From: Streptomyces lacrimifluminis
GTDB taxonomy: Bacteria; Actinomycetota; Actinomycetes; Streptomycetales; Streptomycetaceae
DNA length: 64,000 nt
Assembly (NCBI RefSeq): GCF_014646095.1
Contig: NZ_BMMU01000028.1
Location: 1-64,000, forward strand
Reading direction: 5' to 3'
Under the pieces are notes generated by a model. The model did no database searches. It saw only the letters and a list, made by a program, of their open reading frames with translations, and was not told the origin of the DNA. Shown in pieces: positions 43,609 through 52,630 of this stretch. Each line of letters starts with the position of its first letter. Within the stretch, counting starts at the first letter, position 1. Position numbers and translations under genes: made by a program.

Positions 43609-43728
43609 GGGCGCATCGTGGGGGGCGTGGGTGAATGCGCGGCGTCCGTGTCATGGCGCGCGAGGGGCGTATTCGGCATGTGCGGGGCAAATGAGGCGAG
43701 GATTCTGGTTGTTTGATTCACCTTGTGC

Positions 43729-43747
43729 AGAAGTTTTGGTGACTTCT
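43729..43747. promoter_or_regulatory. Inverted repeat before the GH3 gene
   Basis: AGAAGT (43729-43734) and ACTTCT (43742-43747) with TTTGGTG between them, 40-58 bases before the GH3 start, in an AT-rich patch. A possible regulator site; it does not match the DasR consensus. Confidence 0.4.
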
Positions 43748-43786
43748 ATCATCCAGGGACCTTCCCGCGAACCCAGAGGCCGTCCG

Positions 43787-45376
43787 ATGAAGTCGATGCA
43801 GCAGCCCCAGCACCACCTGCCCCTCGACCTGCCCGTCGACCTGCCCGTCGACCTCGACGAGGCCGTCCACCGATGCCTCGTCGCCGGTTTCGACGGCACC
43901 ACCGGCGTCCCGGACACCCTCAAGCGGCTCATCGGGCGCGGCCTCGGCGGGGTGATCCTCTTCACCCGCAACGTGCGCGACGCGGACCAGGTCCGCCGCC
44001 TCACCGACGAACTGCGCGCCCTGCGCCCCGACCTCCTCGTCGCCATCGACAACGAGGGCGGCGGCATCGGCCACCTCGTCGCCGCGGGCGCGCCCGAGGT
44101 GCCCGGCTCGTACGCCCTCGGTGTCGTCGACGACCCGGATCTCACCGCCCGCTGCGCCGACGCCCTCGCCGGTCACCTCGCCTCGCTGGGCATCACCGTC
44201 TCGTACGCCCCCGTGGCCGACCTCCAGCACCGCCCCGACAACCCGATCGTCCGCACCCGCTCCTTCGGCGCCGGTCCGGAACTCGCCGCCCGTCACCTAC
44301 GGGCCTGGATCACGGCGACCGAGGCACGCGGCATCGCCTCCTGCGCCAAGCACTTCCCCGGCCACGGCGGCACGGTGACCGACAGCCACCACGAGATGGC
44401 GGTCGACCTGCGGTCGTACGACGACATCCGTGCCGATGTCGAGCCGTTCCGGGCGGCCGTGGCGGCGGGCGTGCCGATGCTGATGAGCGCACACGTGGTG
44501 TACCCGGCGCTGGATCCGGAGCGGCCCGCGACCCTCAGCCGCCGGATCCTGGGCGACCTGCTCCGCCACGACCTCGGCTTCGACGGGGTCCTGGTCAGCG
44601 ACGCGCTGGAGATGAAGGCGATCGCCGACCGGTACGGCGAGGCGGCCGGCGCCCGGCTCGCCCTCGCCGCGGGCGCCGACCAGGTGATCGTGGCGGTACC
44701 GGACCTGGCGACCACCCTGGCCTGCCGGGACGCGGTGATCGGCGCGCTGCGGGACGGCATGCTCGCGGAGGAGCGGGTACGGGAGGCCGCCGGGCGGGTG
44801 CGGAAGCTGGCGGAGCGGTATGCGGGCGCGGTGGGGGAGGGGGCGAGGGAGAGCGCGGTCGAGCCGTGGGACGCGGGTGCGGGGCTCGATGCGGCTCGGC
44901 GGGCTGTGCGGGGTGGCTCCACCGGTTCCGGAGGCGGTGCGGTGTCGGCTCCGGGGCGGGGTGCGTACGTCCTCGATCTGTTCCCGCCGCCGCATCCCGC
45001 GCTGAACTGGGGTGGCGAGGATCTGCTGAGCGCGGTGCGCGCGCTGGATCCCACGGCTTCGGGCATGGCGCTCAACGAGGCTCCGGTGGATCCGGCGGCC
45101 CTGGTCGAGGGGGTTCTGCGGTGGGCGGCCGGGGTGCCGCTGGTGGTCGCCACGTCGGACGCGGGGTTGTATCCGTGGCAGGGGGAGCTGCGGGGGGCGT
45201 TGGTGGCGGGGCGGGGGGATGCGGTGCTGGTGGAGACGGGGTTGCCGGACGCTGGTGCTGGTGCTGGTGCTGGTGCTGGTGCTGGTGCTCGTTCCGGTGC
45301 GGGTGCGTGGTGTTCTTACGGGCGGGGGCGGGTCAATCTGCGGGCGTTGGCCGAGGTGTTGGTGGGGGGCGTCTGA
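43787..45376 (+). CDS. GH3 N-domain hydrolase, beta-N-acetylhexosaminidase (NagZ-like)
   Basis: A 529-residue protein, probably cytosolic as no signal peptide is seen. The GH3 barrel covers about 25-345. CAKHFPGHGGTVTDSHHEM near residue 187 is the KHFPGHG...DSH signature of NagZ-type enzymes, including the catalytic histidine, and VLVSDALEMKAIADRYG near residue 270 has the nucleophile aspartate. Such enzymes release N-acetylglucosamine from chitin or wall fragments. The C-terminal region (about 370-529) is weakly conserved and includes an Ala-Gly repeat coded by a hexanucleotide tract. The ATG at 43787 is the best start. Confidence 0.9.
   Translation: MKSMQQPQHHLPLDLPVDLPVDLDEAVHRCLVAGFDGTTGVPDTLKRLIGRGLGGVILFTRNVRDADQVRRLTDELRALRPDLLVAIDNEGGGIGHLVAAGAPEVPGSYALGVVDDPDLTARCADALAGHLASLGITVSYAPVADLQHRPDNPIVRTRSFGAGPELAARHLRAWITATEARGIASCAKHFPGHGGTVTDSHHEMAVDLRSYDDIRADVEPFRAAVAAGVPMLMSAHVVYPALDPERPATLSRRILGDLLRHDLGFDGVLVSDALEMKAIADRYGEAAGARLALAAGADQVIVAVPDLATTLACRDAVIGALRDGMLAEERVREAAGRVRKLAERYAGAVGEGARESAVEPWDAGAGLDAARRAVRGGSTGSGGGAVSAPGRGAYVLDLFPPPHPALNWGGEDLLSAVRALDPTASGMALNEAPVDPAALVEGVLRWAAGVPLVVATSDAGLYPWQGELRGALVAGRGDAVLVETGLPDAGAGAGAGAGAGARSGAGAWCSYGRGRVNLRALAEVLVGGV
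45251..45289 (+). repeat. (GCTGGT)n hexanucleotide tract inside the GH3 gene
   Basis: Six perfect copies of GCTGGT plus a half copy, coding for alternating Ala-Gly near the C-terminus. Slippage in whole units would change length without shifting frame. Confidence 0.95.
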
Positions 45377-45392
45377 GGTGGTGTGTTTGGTG

Positions 45393-45457
45393 CGGGCCGG
45401 TGGCGGCTGGTCGCGCCCATGTGGCGGAGCCGCACATGTCACAGCCCCGCGCCCCTG
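45393..45457. repeat. Dispersed intergenic repeat, family 2, copy B
   Basis: GCGGGCCGGTGGCGGCTGG, TCGCGCCCATGTGGCGGAGC, CGCACATGTCACAGCCCCGC then GCCCCTG, matching the block at about 21464. Here ATGTGGCGGAGCCGCACAT can form an extended stem. The rest of the 45377-45666 gap shows no gene; it lies between convergent genes. Confidence 0.75.
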
Positions 45458-45666
45458 AAGCAGGCCGGTCCCTGCCTGCGCCGGGTCACTCGCGCCCTGG
45501 GAGCGCTCGCCCTTGCTGCTGGGCTCCGGCCGGACCCGAGTCTCGGGGACGGCCCTTTGCTGCTGGCTTCTGGTTGGGCTGGTGCCCGGGGAGTGGCCCC
45601 CTGCCGCAGGCCTCCGGGCAGGGCCGCGGTCGGGGGTGTCTCCTCGGCTCTCGTCGTTCGACCCGG

Positions 45667-46908
45667 TCAAAGGGGGCGGACGACTTCCTTGATGCCGCGT
45701 GCCGTCAGGTAGGTCTCGTCCTCGGCGTGCTCCGTCAGTACCACCGCCGGGCGTACGTCCTCCGCCCGTAGCCGCATCCACGCCTCGAAGTACGCGCCTC
45801 CAGGGCCCGAAATCGAACGAGTCCCTGGTGTGCGGACCAGGGCCAGGGCGGTCGTACGGGGCTCTGTCGGGCGGGGTTCGGCGCGCAGCTCGGCGACCGT
45901 CTCCGCGAGGGCCTGGGCGATGGGTTTCGGGCGGCCCGTGGCGTCGAACAGGCCGAGGGTGTACTCCAGTTCGGGAAAGTCGGCCAGGGAGCGGTCGACG
46001 TCGTGGGAGCACCACCAGGTGACCCCGTACAGGTTGGCGCACCCGGCGGCGTTGCGTACGGTCGCGCGGGCGAAACCGGGGGCGTCGGCCGCCGGGATGT
46101 GTGGTTCGGGGGCGCCGGTCTCCTGGACCCAGACGGGCCGGGCGGGGTCCTCGGCGTACGCGGTGGCCAGTTCCACGCCGTACTCCGCGAGGTGCTCGAC
46201 CTGGGGGGAGCGGGGGCCGTAGCGGCGGGCGCAGTCGGCCGAGAACACCCAGGGGTGGACGGTCGTCAGGTCGCCCTTGCGGGCCGAGGCCTCCGGCGTG
46301 AAGGGGTGGTCGTCGCCATACCATGCGGCGTCGTACGCGGAGTGCGTGACCAGGCCCGCCGTCGATCCCAGCCCTGTTCGCGCGGCGGCCAGCAGGGTGT
46401 CCAGGTAGTGGTCGACGTCGGCCACCGTCACCGGGTTGTGTTCGACCAGGTTGTTGAGCTCGTTGCCGAGCTGGAGGCCGAGGAGGTTCGGGCGGCCGGC
46501 CAGGGCGCTGCCGAGGGTGCGCAGGAGGTTGGCCTGCGCCTCGATCGTCTCCGGGTCCGTGAAGACGTTGCGGTGGTGCCAGCTGCGGGTCCACTCCGGG
46601 TAGAAGTCGAAGCTGGAGAGGTGGCCCTGCACGCCGTCCACCATGACGTCGAGGCCCGCCTCCGCCGCCACGTCCACGAGCTGGGCCACCTGGTCGACGG
46701 CGGACGCGCGGATCAGCGTGCGGTTCGGCTGGAGCAGCGGCCAGAGGGGGAAGATCCGTACGTGGTCCAGGCCCAGCCCGGCGATCTGGTCGAGGTCCTC
46801 GCGGGCGAGGGCCGCGTCGAAGTCGTACCAGGAGTGGAACCAGCCCCGGCGCGGCGTGTAGTTGACGCCGAAACGAGGGGCGGAAGAGGGGGCAGGGGAA
46901 GTGCTCAC
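45667..46908 (-). CDS. Glycoside hydrolase, GH5/cellulase-like
   Basis: A 413-residue TIM-barrel glycosidase without a signal peptide. It opens FGVNYTPRRGWFHSWYDFDA; IAGLGLDHVRIFPLWPLLQP near residue 45 follows. The acid/base glutamate is in LGLQLGNELNNLVEHN near residue 142, and the nucleophile glutamate in PVWVQETGAPEPHIP near residue 255. The usual clan A pattern of Asn-Glu then Glu is present. Substrate may be a beta-mannoside or beta-glucoside; not certain. The GTG at 46908 has GAGGAGGA 6 bases upstream. It is divergent from the sugar-kinase gene. Confidence 0.85.
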   Translation of the reverse strand: MSTSPAPSSAPRFGVNYTPRRGWFHSWYDFDAALAREDLDQIAGLGLDHVRIFPLWPLLQPNRTLIRASAVDQVAQLVDVAAEAGLDVMVDGVQGHLSSFDFYPEWTRSWHHRNVFTDPETIEAQANLLRTLGSALAGRPNLLGLQLGNELNNLVEHNPVTVADVDHYLDTLLAAARTGLGSTAGLVTHSAYDAAWYGDDHPFTPEASARKGDLTTVHPWVFSADCARRYGPRSPQVEHLAEYGVELATAYAEDPARPVWVQETGAPEPHIPAADAPGFARATVRNAAGCANLYGVTWWCSHDVDRSLADFPELEYTLGLFDATGRPKPIAQALAETVAELRAEPRPTEPRTTALALVRTPGTRSISGPGGAYFEAWMRLRAEDVRPAVVLTEHAEDETYLTARGIKEVVRPL

Positions 46909-46972
46909 GGGTCCTCCTCGGACGTGCGTGACTGCGCCGGGCCGCGAGTCGGGTCTTGTCCTCGGCGAATGT

Positions 46973-47012
46973 ATGAACCACCATAGTGCGCGATGAGCAA
47001 TGAATTGAACCA
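46973..47012. promoter_or_regulatory. Operator-like motifs at the sugar-kinase / GH5 divergent promoter
   Basis: ATGAACCACCA (46973-46983) and TGAATTGAACCA (47001-47012) flank the kinase start. Both motifs recur (on the other strand) between the RpiR-type regulator and the transporter at 63344-63355 and 63640-63650. CATAGT at 46982-46987 could be the -10 box of a leaderless kinase transcript starting at about 46993, overlapping the first motif. Confidence 0.5.
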
Positions 47013-48123
47013 AGATTTGGGTCGGGATCCCGGCCGGGGCGAACACGGTGTCCGGGCAGGCGGCGCCCTCGTCGTCGGGCTCGACGCCGGTGGCACCCGT
47101 ACGCGTGCCGTGCTGGCGTCCGCCTCCGACGGGCGCCCGCTCGGTGAGGGCGTCGCGGGGCCGGGCAACGCTCTCACCGTCCCCGTGCCGCAGCTCACCG
47201 AGCACCTCGTCGAGGCTCTCGCGGGGGCGGTGCCGGAGCCGGACCGCCCCCGGGTCGTCGCCGTCGCGGGCGGCTTCGCGGGCGCCGCCGGCACCGCCGA
47301 CGAACCCGGCCGCGTCAACGCCCTCACCGCGCTGACGGAAGCCCTGCGGCGCCTCGGCATCCCCGCGCGCGAGATCCGGATCAGCAGCGACATCGAGGCC
47401 GCCTTCGCCGCCGCCCCGGACACCCCGGCTGACGGCCTGGCCCTGGTCGCCGGTACGGGCGCGGTCGCGATGCGTATCACCGCCCGCCACTGCGAGAAGA
47501 CGGTCGGCGGCGACGGCTGGCTCCTCGGCGACGACGGTGGCGGCTTCTGGATCGGCCGGGAAGCGGTCCGGGTCGCCCTGCGCATGGCGGACCGGCGGGG
47601 TGGCGACACGGCTCTGGCGGTGCTGGTGGGACGGGAGTTGGGGGTGCCGGAGGCGGTTCTCCCCTCCGGGGGCGAGGTGTCGGCTTTCGAGGAGTACGGG
47701 GAACGCGAGGGGTACGAGGGTGGGGGTGGTGGCGGTCGGGCATGGTCCCGTACCGCCCGCGAGGCCTATCGCCGGCACGTCCTCCCCGCTGTCATGGCCG
47801 AACCACCGGTCCGGCTGGCCCGGTTGGCCCCGCTGGTCGCCGAGGCGGCTCGGGCGGGGGACGCTCTCGCGGGGGCGATCCTCAGGGAGGCGGCCGGTCA
47901 TCTCGCCGACTGCGTAAGGGCGTTGGAGCCGGCGCCGGGGGAGTCGGTGGTCGCGACGGGCGGTCTGCTCGGCCCGGAAGGCCCGCTGACCGCTCCCCTG
48001 GACCGGCATCTCAGCGCCCTCGGCCTGGTCGCGCACTGGGTCCCGGACGGCAGCCGGGGTGCGGTGGCCCTGGCCCGCCTCGCCCACGACGGCGCCGTTA
48101 CCTACCCGGAGAAGGAAAAGTGA
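46993..48123 (+). CDS. BadF/BadG-family sugar kinase (N-acetylglucosamine kinase-like)
   Basis: A 376-residue ASKHA-fold ATPase. The N-terminal phosphate-1 motif is VVGLDAGGTRTRAVLAS near residue 28; VVAVAGGFAGAAGTADEPGR near residue 92 and LALVAGTGAVAMRI near residue 148 are further ATP/sugar motifs, and GDGWLLGDDGGGFWIGREAV near residue 175 is strongly typical of N-acetylglucosamine kinases of this branch. It would phosphorylate an amino sugar released by nearby glycosidases. ATG at 46993 has no ribosome binding site and may be translated leaderless. Its stop lies 6 bases from the TnpB stop. Confidence 0.86.
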   Translation: MSNELNQDLGRDPGRGEHGVRAGGALVVGLDAGGTRTRAVLASASDGRPLGEGVAGPGNALTVPVPQLTEHLVEALAGAVPEPDRPRVVAVAGGFAGAAGTADEPGRVNALTALTEALRRLGIPAREIRISSDIEAAFAAAPDTPADGLALVAGTGAVAMRITARHCEKTVGGDGWLLGDDGGGFWIGREAVRVALRMADRRGGDTALAVLVGRELGVPEAVLPSGGEVSAFEEYGEREGYEGGGGGGRAWSRTAREAYRRHVLPAVMAEPPVRLARLAPLVAEAARAGDALAGAILREAAGHLADCVRALEPAPGESVVATGGLLGPEGPLTAPLDRHLSALGLVAHWVPDGSRGAVALARLAHDGAVTYPEKEK

Positions 48124-48129
48124 CCGTTC

Positions 48130-49895
48130 CTAGAGACTGAGCGGGAGTGAGTCCTGTTGCCAGAAATCATGCTCGACCGAACGCCCCGGACGGTGTTGGG
48201 CGTTCTGGTTGCCCGCGTTCGCTCCGCGTCCTGGCGGCACGGATCGTGTCCGTGGTCCGGGGATGCGGGGGCGGGTTCCCTCACGCCCAGGAACACTCGG
48301 TCTGGCCTGGGCGGTCCGATGCTCCGCACGATCACTCCGGTCGTGTGGGGGCGGTGTCGTCCGTCGCCGGATCGGGTGTCCCTGGGCGCGCCTTCCGATC
48401 GCCACGGCGGCAGCATCGTGGCGGGTGGTTGTGCGGGTTGTGGTGGTGAGGGGTTTCTGCCAGTGCTGGGCGCCCCAGCGGCTGGTGTAGGCGGGGTCGA
48501 CGGCGAGGACCGCGATGCCCGTCTGATCCGCCATCGAGGCGAGCCGGGTGCGGAACTTGGCGGTGGGCATGCCGGAGATCAGCTGGCGGAAGCGTTTGCG
48601 GCGGCCGTATTTTTCCCGGGTCGTCTCGGCGGCGAAGTCCAGGTCCTCGACCGCGATCGCCTTGACGCCGCACGTTTGGGCCCAGTGCAGGAGGCGTGTG
48701 AGGGCGTGGCGGACCTGGGCGTCACGGTGCTGGGCGGTGCCGGTGAGGTCGTAGAAGAAACGGTGCGGGTTGCCGGTGGGTTGCCGTGGGTGTCGAGGTG
48801 CCAGGCGGCGAGGTGGTCGGCGTTCATGTCGACGCCGATCACGCCGTGGGCGAGGGCGGCCTCGATGGGGAGGGTGGGGGTGGGCGGGATCTGCCAGGAG
48901 GCGGTCAGATACCAGCGGTCCCGTCCGATATCGAGGTGGATGCGGTAGGCCACAGCCCGGTTGGCCGCGATCCTGTCAGCCCACTCCTCGCCCCGGTGCG
49001 CGAACGTAACCCGGCAGGCCAGGACGTACCGCCCGTGAGGGGCGTTCGCCAGATGCGCGAGTGGCGCGGGGAGCTTGATGCTCACCTCGCCGTCCGGACT
49101 GATCCGGATCGTCTCGTTGCCGTAGCGCTTGCCGGACTCGCCGTCCGCCTGGCAGAACCAGCGCTCCGCCTCCCAGCCCCGGCGCCACTCGGACTCGGTC
49201 AGCTGCGCCGCGTCCAGGTGATGCCGGGCACGGGCCAGACGTTTGCCGCCGCGTACGACGTGCACGACGCCTGCCTCGCGGTCGGCACGCACGGCGGCCA
49301 GCCGATCCTGAAGCGCCCGAAGCCGCCGCGACTTGGCATGCCATTCCCGCTGGGAGCGGTAACCCCCCGGCGCCTTCTTCGTCCCTTTCTGTCCGACCGG
49401 CAGTGCCAGGCGGTCCTCAATGGTGTGGACGCCCGCTTCCAGGTTCTGGATGTGTGCGAGCTGGCAGCGGCGGGCCAGCGCCCACTGGTCATGCGTAGCC
49501 TTGGTAATCGACCCCGCCCACCGCGACGACGACAGCGGCGTCAGCTCCCGCTTACGCACCGCCCACGCCTCACCAGTATGCGAAAGACCGTCCCGACACC
49601 GTGTCTTGAGATCCCTCGAAGCCAGCGACCCCAGATGCGCACCCAGCAGGCGCAGCACCTTCTCATCGTCCGGCGTCAGGTCCTTGAGGCGGGTACGGAC
49701 GGCCACACCACTCGGACCGGACGCGACGAATGGCGGCGCAATGCTCCTTAGCTCGCCCACCCTGTCACCCCCGCCCGGCCCCATCCGAAGATCCGTCGCC
49801 ATGAGGAACGAGTGCCACCCGGGAAGGTCACGCATTCGATGCAAGAACGTCAGTTCCCTACCGAGAATCAACACCACGGCCGAGACGCGCGACAC
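48130..49895 (-). pseudogene. TnpB-like transposon nuclease gene with a single-base frameshift
   Basis: A gene coding for about 560-590 residues, read in two frames. Frame 1 (49895 or ATG 49802 down to about 48780) holds the N-terminal and middle parts and the first RuvC aspartate in GVIGVDMNADHLAAW. Frame 2 (about 48777 to 48130) continues with AIAVEDLDFA (RuvC glutamate), SGMPTAKFRTRLASMADQTG, AVDPAYTSRWGAQHWQKPL and TTTRHDAAAVAIGRRA (last aspartate), ending WQQDSLPLSL. The shift lies in a C-run near 48778-48780, where three Cs stand for an expected four. No CxxC zinc ribbon and no TnpA partner are seen. Confidence 0.8.
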
Positions 49896-49937
49896 GACAC
49901 AGGCCCCGCGCGCTCACTCCCGCTCACCAGAACGCGC

Positions 49938-52256
49938 TTGAACACACTCCAGCGGCAACAGGTCCAAACCCCTCTCTACCATGACCCGGCGGCCCCGGTC
50001 GACGCCCGCGTCGCCGACCTCCTGGCCCGGATGACCCTGCGCGAGAAGGTCGGCCAGCTCAACCAGCGGATGTACGGCTGGAACGCCTACCGCCGCCGCC
50101 CGGACGGCGAGTTCGAGCTGACCCGTGCCCTGTACGAGGAGACCGACCGCTTCGAGGGACTCGGCGCCCTGTACGGGCTGCTGCGCGCCGACGCCTGGTC
50201 CGGCGTCGACCACTCGACGGGTGCCGACGCGCAGGCGGGCCCGGCACTGGCCCACCTGGTCCAACGGCACGTACTCGAACGCAGCCGCCTGGGCATTCCC
50301 GCTCTCTTCGTCGAGGAGGTACCGCACGGCCTCATGGCCCTCGACGGCACGGTCCTCCCCGTCAACCTGGCCGTCGGCGCCACCTGGGACCCGGAGCTGT
50401 ACGAGCGGGCGGCATCCCACGCCGCCGCCGAACTCCGCGCCCGGGGCGGCCACTTGGCGCTGGTCTCGGCGCTGGACATCGCCCGCGACCCCCGCTGGGG
50501 CCGCACGGAGGAATGCTTCGGCGAGGACCCGTACCTCGCCGCGCGCCTGACGGAGGCGCTGGTGCGAGGCATGCAGGGCAACGCGGCCGAGCAGGTCGGC
50601 TTCTCTTCGGACAAGGCCCCGGTGGTCCTGAAGCACTTCGCCGGCCAGGGCGCGACGGTCGGCGGCCGGAACTCGGCCGAGTCGGAGCTGGGCCCCCGCG
50701 AACTCCACGAGATCCACCTCCCGGCAGCCAGGGCCGGCGTACGGGCCGGTGCCGCGGGCGTCATGGCCGCGTACAACGAGGTCGACGGTATCCCGTGTTC
50801 GGCCAACGGCCCTCTGCTGAACCGGCTGTTGCGCGAAAACTGGGGCTTCGAGGGCCTGGTCATGGCGGACGGCCTGGCGGTGGACCGCCTCGCCCGTATC
50901 ACCGGCGACAAGGTCTCGGCAGGCGCTCTCGCCCTCAACTCCGGTATCGACCTGAGCCTTTGGGACGAGGGCTTCACGCACCTGGCGGAGGCGGTGGAGC
51001 GCGGCCTGGTGAAGGAGTCGGCGCTCGACGCGGCCGTGTCCCGGGTCCTGGCCCTGAAATTCCGCCTGGGCCTCTTCGAACACCCTTATATGACACCGGA
51101 GTTGCCGCCCGCTTCAGGGGAAGACGGCCGCTCCCTGAGCACGGCGCTGGCGCGCTCGGCCGTGACCCTGCTCCACAACAAGGCGGGCGTCCTGCCCGTC
51201 GACCCGGCCAGGGTCTCCCGCATGGCCGTCATCGGCCCGCACTCCGCCACCACGGCCCACCAACTCGGCGACTACACGGCCCCCCAACGCCCCGGCACAG
51301 GAACCAGCGTTCTGGCCGCCCTGAACCGGCTCACCTTTCCCGGGACGGAGGTCCGCCACGCTCCAGGCTGCGCCTTGACCGGCGACGACCGCTCCGGCAT
51401 CCCGGAGGCGGTGGCGGCGGCAGCGGCCTCCGACCTGGCGGTCCTGGTCCTGGGCGGCAGCAGCGCCCGTACACCGGACACGGAGTTCGACGCCAACGGC
51501 GCCGCCCGGACGATCGTCTCGGAGATGACCTGCGGCGAGGGCGTCGACCTGGCCGGTCTGCGGCTGGGCCAGGCCCAACACGCCCTGCTGGACGCGGTGA
51601 CGGCGACGGGCACACCCACGGTGGTCGTCCTGGTCCAGGGCCGCCCGCACGCGGTCCCGGAGGCGGCGGAACGCGCCGCCGCGCTCCTGACGGCCTGGTA
51701 TCCGGGCCCCTGGGGCGGCGAGGCGATCGCCGAGATCCTCCTCGGCCATACGGCCCCGACCGGCCGCCTCCCCGTCTCGGTGCCGCGCTCGGCGGCCCAA
51801 CTCCCCGTCTACTACAACCACAAGGACACGGAGTACGGGTCGTACGTGGACGAGGACGCCGAGCCGCTGTACTCCTTCGGGCAGGGTCTGACGTACACGT
51901 CGTTCGAGTACGGCGTTCCGAACATCGTTCGGGACGGCACCAGTTATGGGGTCAGTTGTGAGGTCGATGTCACCAACACCGGTGAACGGGCGGGGTGTTC
52001 GGTCGTCCAGCTGTACATCCGCCCGCTGCGTACGACGGTGTGGCCCCGGACCCTCGAACTCCGCGCCTTTCAGAGCGTCGACCTGGCTCCGGGCGAGTGC
52101 CGTACGGTCGCGTTCACCCTCGGGGTGGATCAACTCGCTCAGGTGGGCGTGGACTTGGAGCGGACGGTACTGCCGGGGAGCGTGGAGATCCGGGTGGCGG
52201 AGTCGGCGCGGGGGGCGCTGGACGCCGTACCGGCCGTCCTCGATGTCCAAGGCTGA
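49938..52256 (+). CDS. GH3 beta-glucosidase/xylosidase-type glycoside hydrolase
   Basis: A protein of about 772 residues with the full three-part GH3 plan. The barrel has MTLREKVGQLNQRMYGWNAY, PALFVEEVPHGLMALDGT, VVLKHFAGQGATVGGRNSAE and the nucleophile region EGLVMADGLAVDRL near residue 308. The alpha/beta sandwich (about 420-640) includes VAVLHNKAGVLP-like SAVTLLHNKAGVLPVD, and a C-terminal FnIII-like domain follows (VTNTGERAGCSVVQLYIRPL). No signal peptide. No good start is visible: TTG 49938 is the best in-frame guess, just before VQTPLYHDP where relatives begin. The TnpB-like gene lies directly upstream. Confidence 0.85.
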   Translation: MNTLQRQQVQTPLYHDPAAPVDARVADLLARMTLREKVGQLNQRMYGWNAYRRRPDGEFELTRALYEETDRFEGLGALYGLLRADAWSGVDHSTGADAQAGPALAHLVQRHVLERSRLGIPALFVEEVPHGLMALDGTVLPVNLAVGATWDPELYERAASHAAAELRARGGHLALVSALDIARDPRWGRTEECFGEDPYLAARLTEALVRGMQGNAAEQVGFSSDKAPVVLKHFAGQGATVGGRNSAESELGPRELHEIHLPAARAGVRAGAAGVMAAYNEVDGIPCSANGPLLNRLLRENWGFEGLVMADGLAVDRLARITGDKVSAGALALNSGIDLSLWDEGFTHLAEAVERGLVKESALDAAVSRVLALKFRLGLFEHPYMTPELPPASGEDGRSLSTALARSAVTLLHNKAGVLPVDPARVSRMAVIGPHSATTAHQLGDYTAPQRPGTGTSVLAALNRLTFPGTEVRHAPGCALTGDDRSGIPEAVAAAAASDLAVLVLGGSSARTPDTEFDANGAARTIVSEMTCGEGVDLAGLRLGQAQHALLDAVTATGTPTVVVLVQGRPHAVPEAAERAAALLTAWYPGPWGGEAIAEILLGHTAPTGRLPVSVPRSAAQLPVYYNHKDTEYGSYVDEDAEPLYSFGQGLTYTSFEYGVPNIVRDGTSYGVSCEVDVTNTGERAGCSVVQLYIRPLRTTVWPRTLELRAFQSVDLAPGECRTVAFTLGVDQLAQVGVDLERTVLPGSVEIRVAESARGALDAVPAVLDVQG

Positions 52257-52630
52257 CCGGCAGGGCGGACATCGAAGAGTTCACCAGGGCAGTGCGGCCT
52301 CCGCCGCCGGGGCGCCGTCGTCTCGCTGTCACGCCGGTGGGGATGTCCCGGTCACCGTCGCGTGCGGAGGAGCGGTGACGTGTAACAGAAACCGGCGGTT
52401 CATGCAGGCTGTGCAACAGGCCCGACGATCAGTGAACCAACTTGCCCCGTACGGCATTTGACTGGTTGAGATCTACGAGGAAACGATGCCGAGAGGGCAA
52501 CCCGCCTTGCCCCCACACGGGGATGAGTACCCGTACTCGTGTCTGAGCGCGCCCCCCCGGTCCACCGTGGAGAACACCACCCACGTATCACCCACGCACC
52601 ACTCACGGACCGACCCGAAGGGCCCCCGCG
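52257..52630. other. Non-coding gap with a hairpin
   Basis: No gene seen. GTCACCG (52351-52357) and CGGTGAC (52373-52379) form a weak hairpin that may end the GH3 transcript. An AT-richer patch near 52430-52475 with TTGACT (52458-52463) may be the promoter of the next gene. Confidence 0.4.

Noticed and set aside
43690-43790. DasR site before the GH3 (NagZ-like) gene
   Set aside because: The inverted repeat there lacks the TGGTCTAGACCA core.
45251-45289. CRISPR-like array
   Set aside because: Pure hexanucleotide repeats inside a gene with no spacers; no Cas gene is present in the window.
44297-46984. 895-residue minus-strand frame covering the GH3 and GH5 genes
   Set aside because: Shadow frame; the GH5 gene in another minus-strand frame and the GH3 gene on the plus strand have clear catalytic motifs.
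48770-48785. Programmed frameshift in tnpB
   Set aside because: No slippery heptamer or stimulating structure was apparent; a single-base loss in a C-run is simpler.
48157-48948. 263-residue plus-strand frame opposite the tnpB 3' half
   Set aside because: The minus-strand frames carry the RuvC motifs; this one does not resemble any protein.
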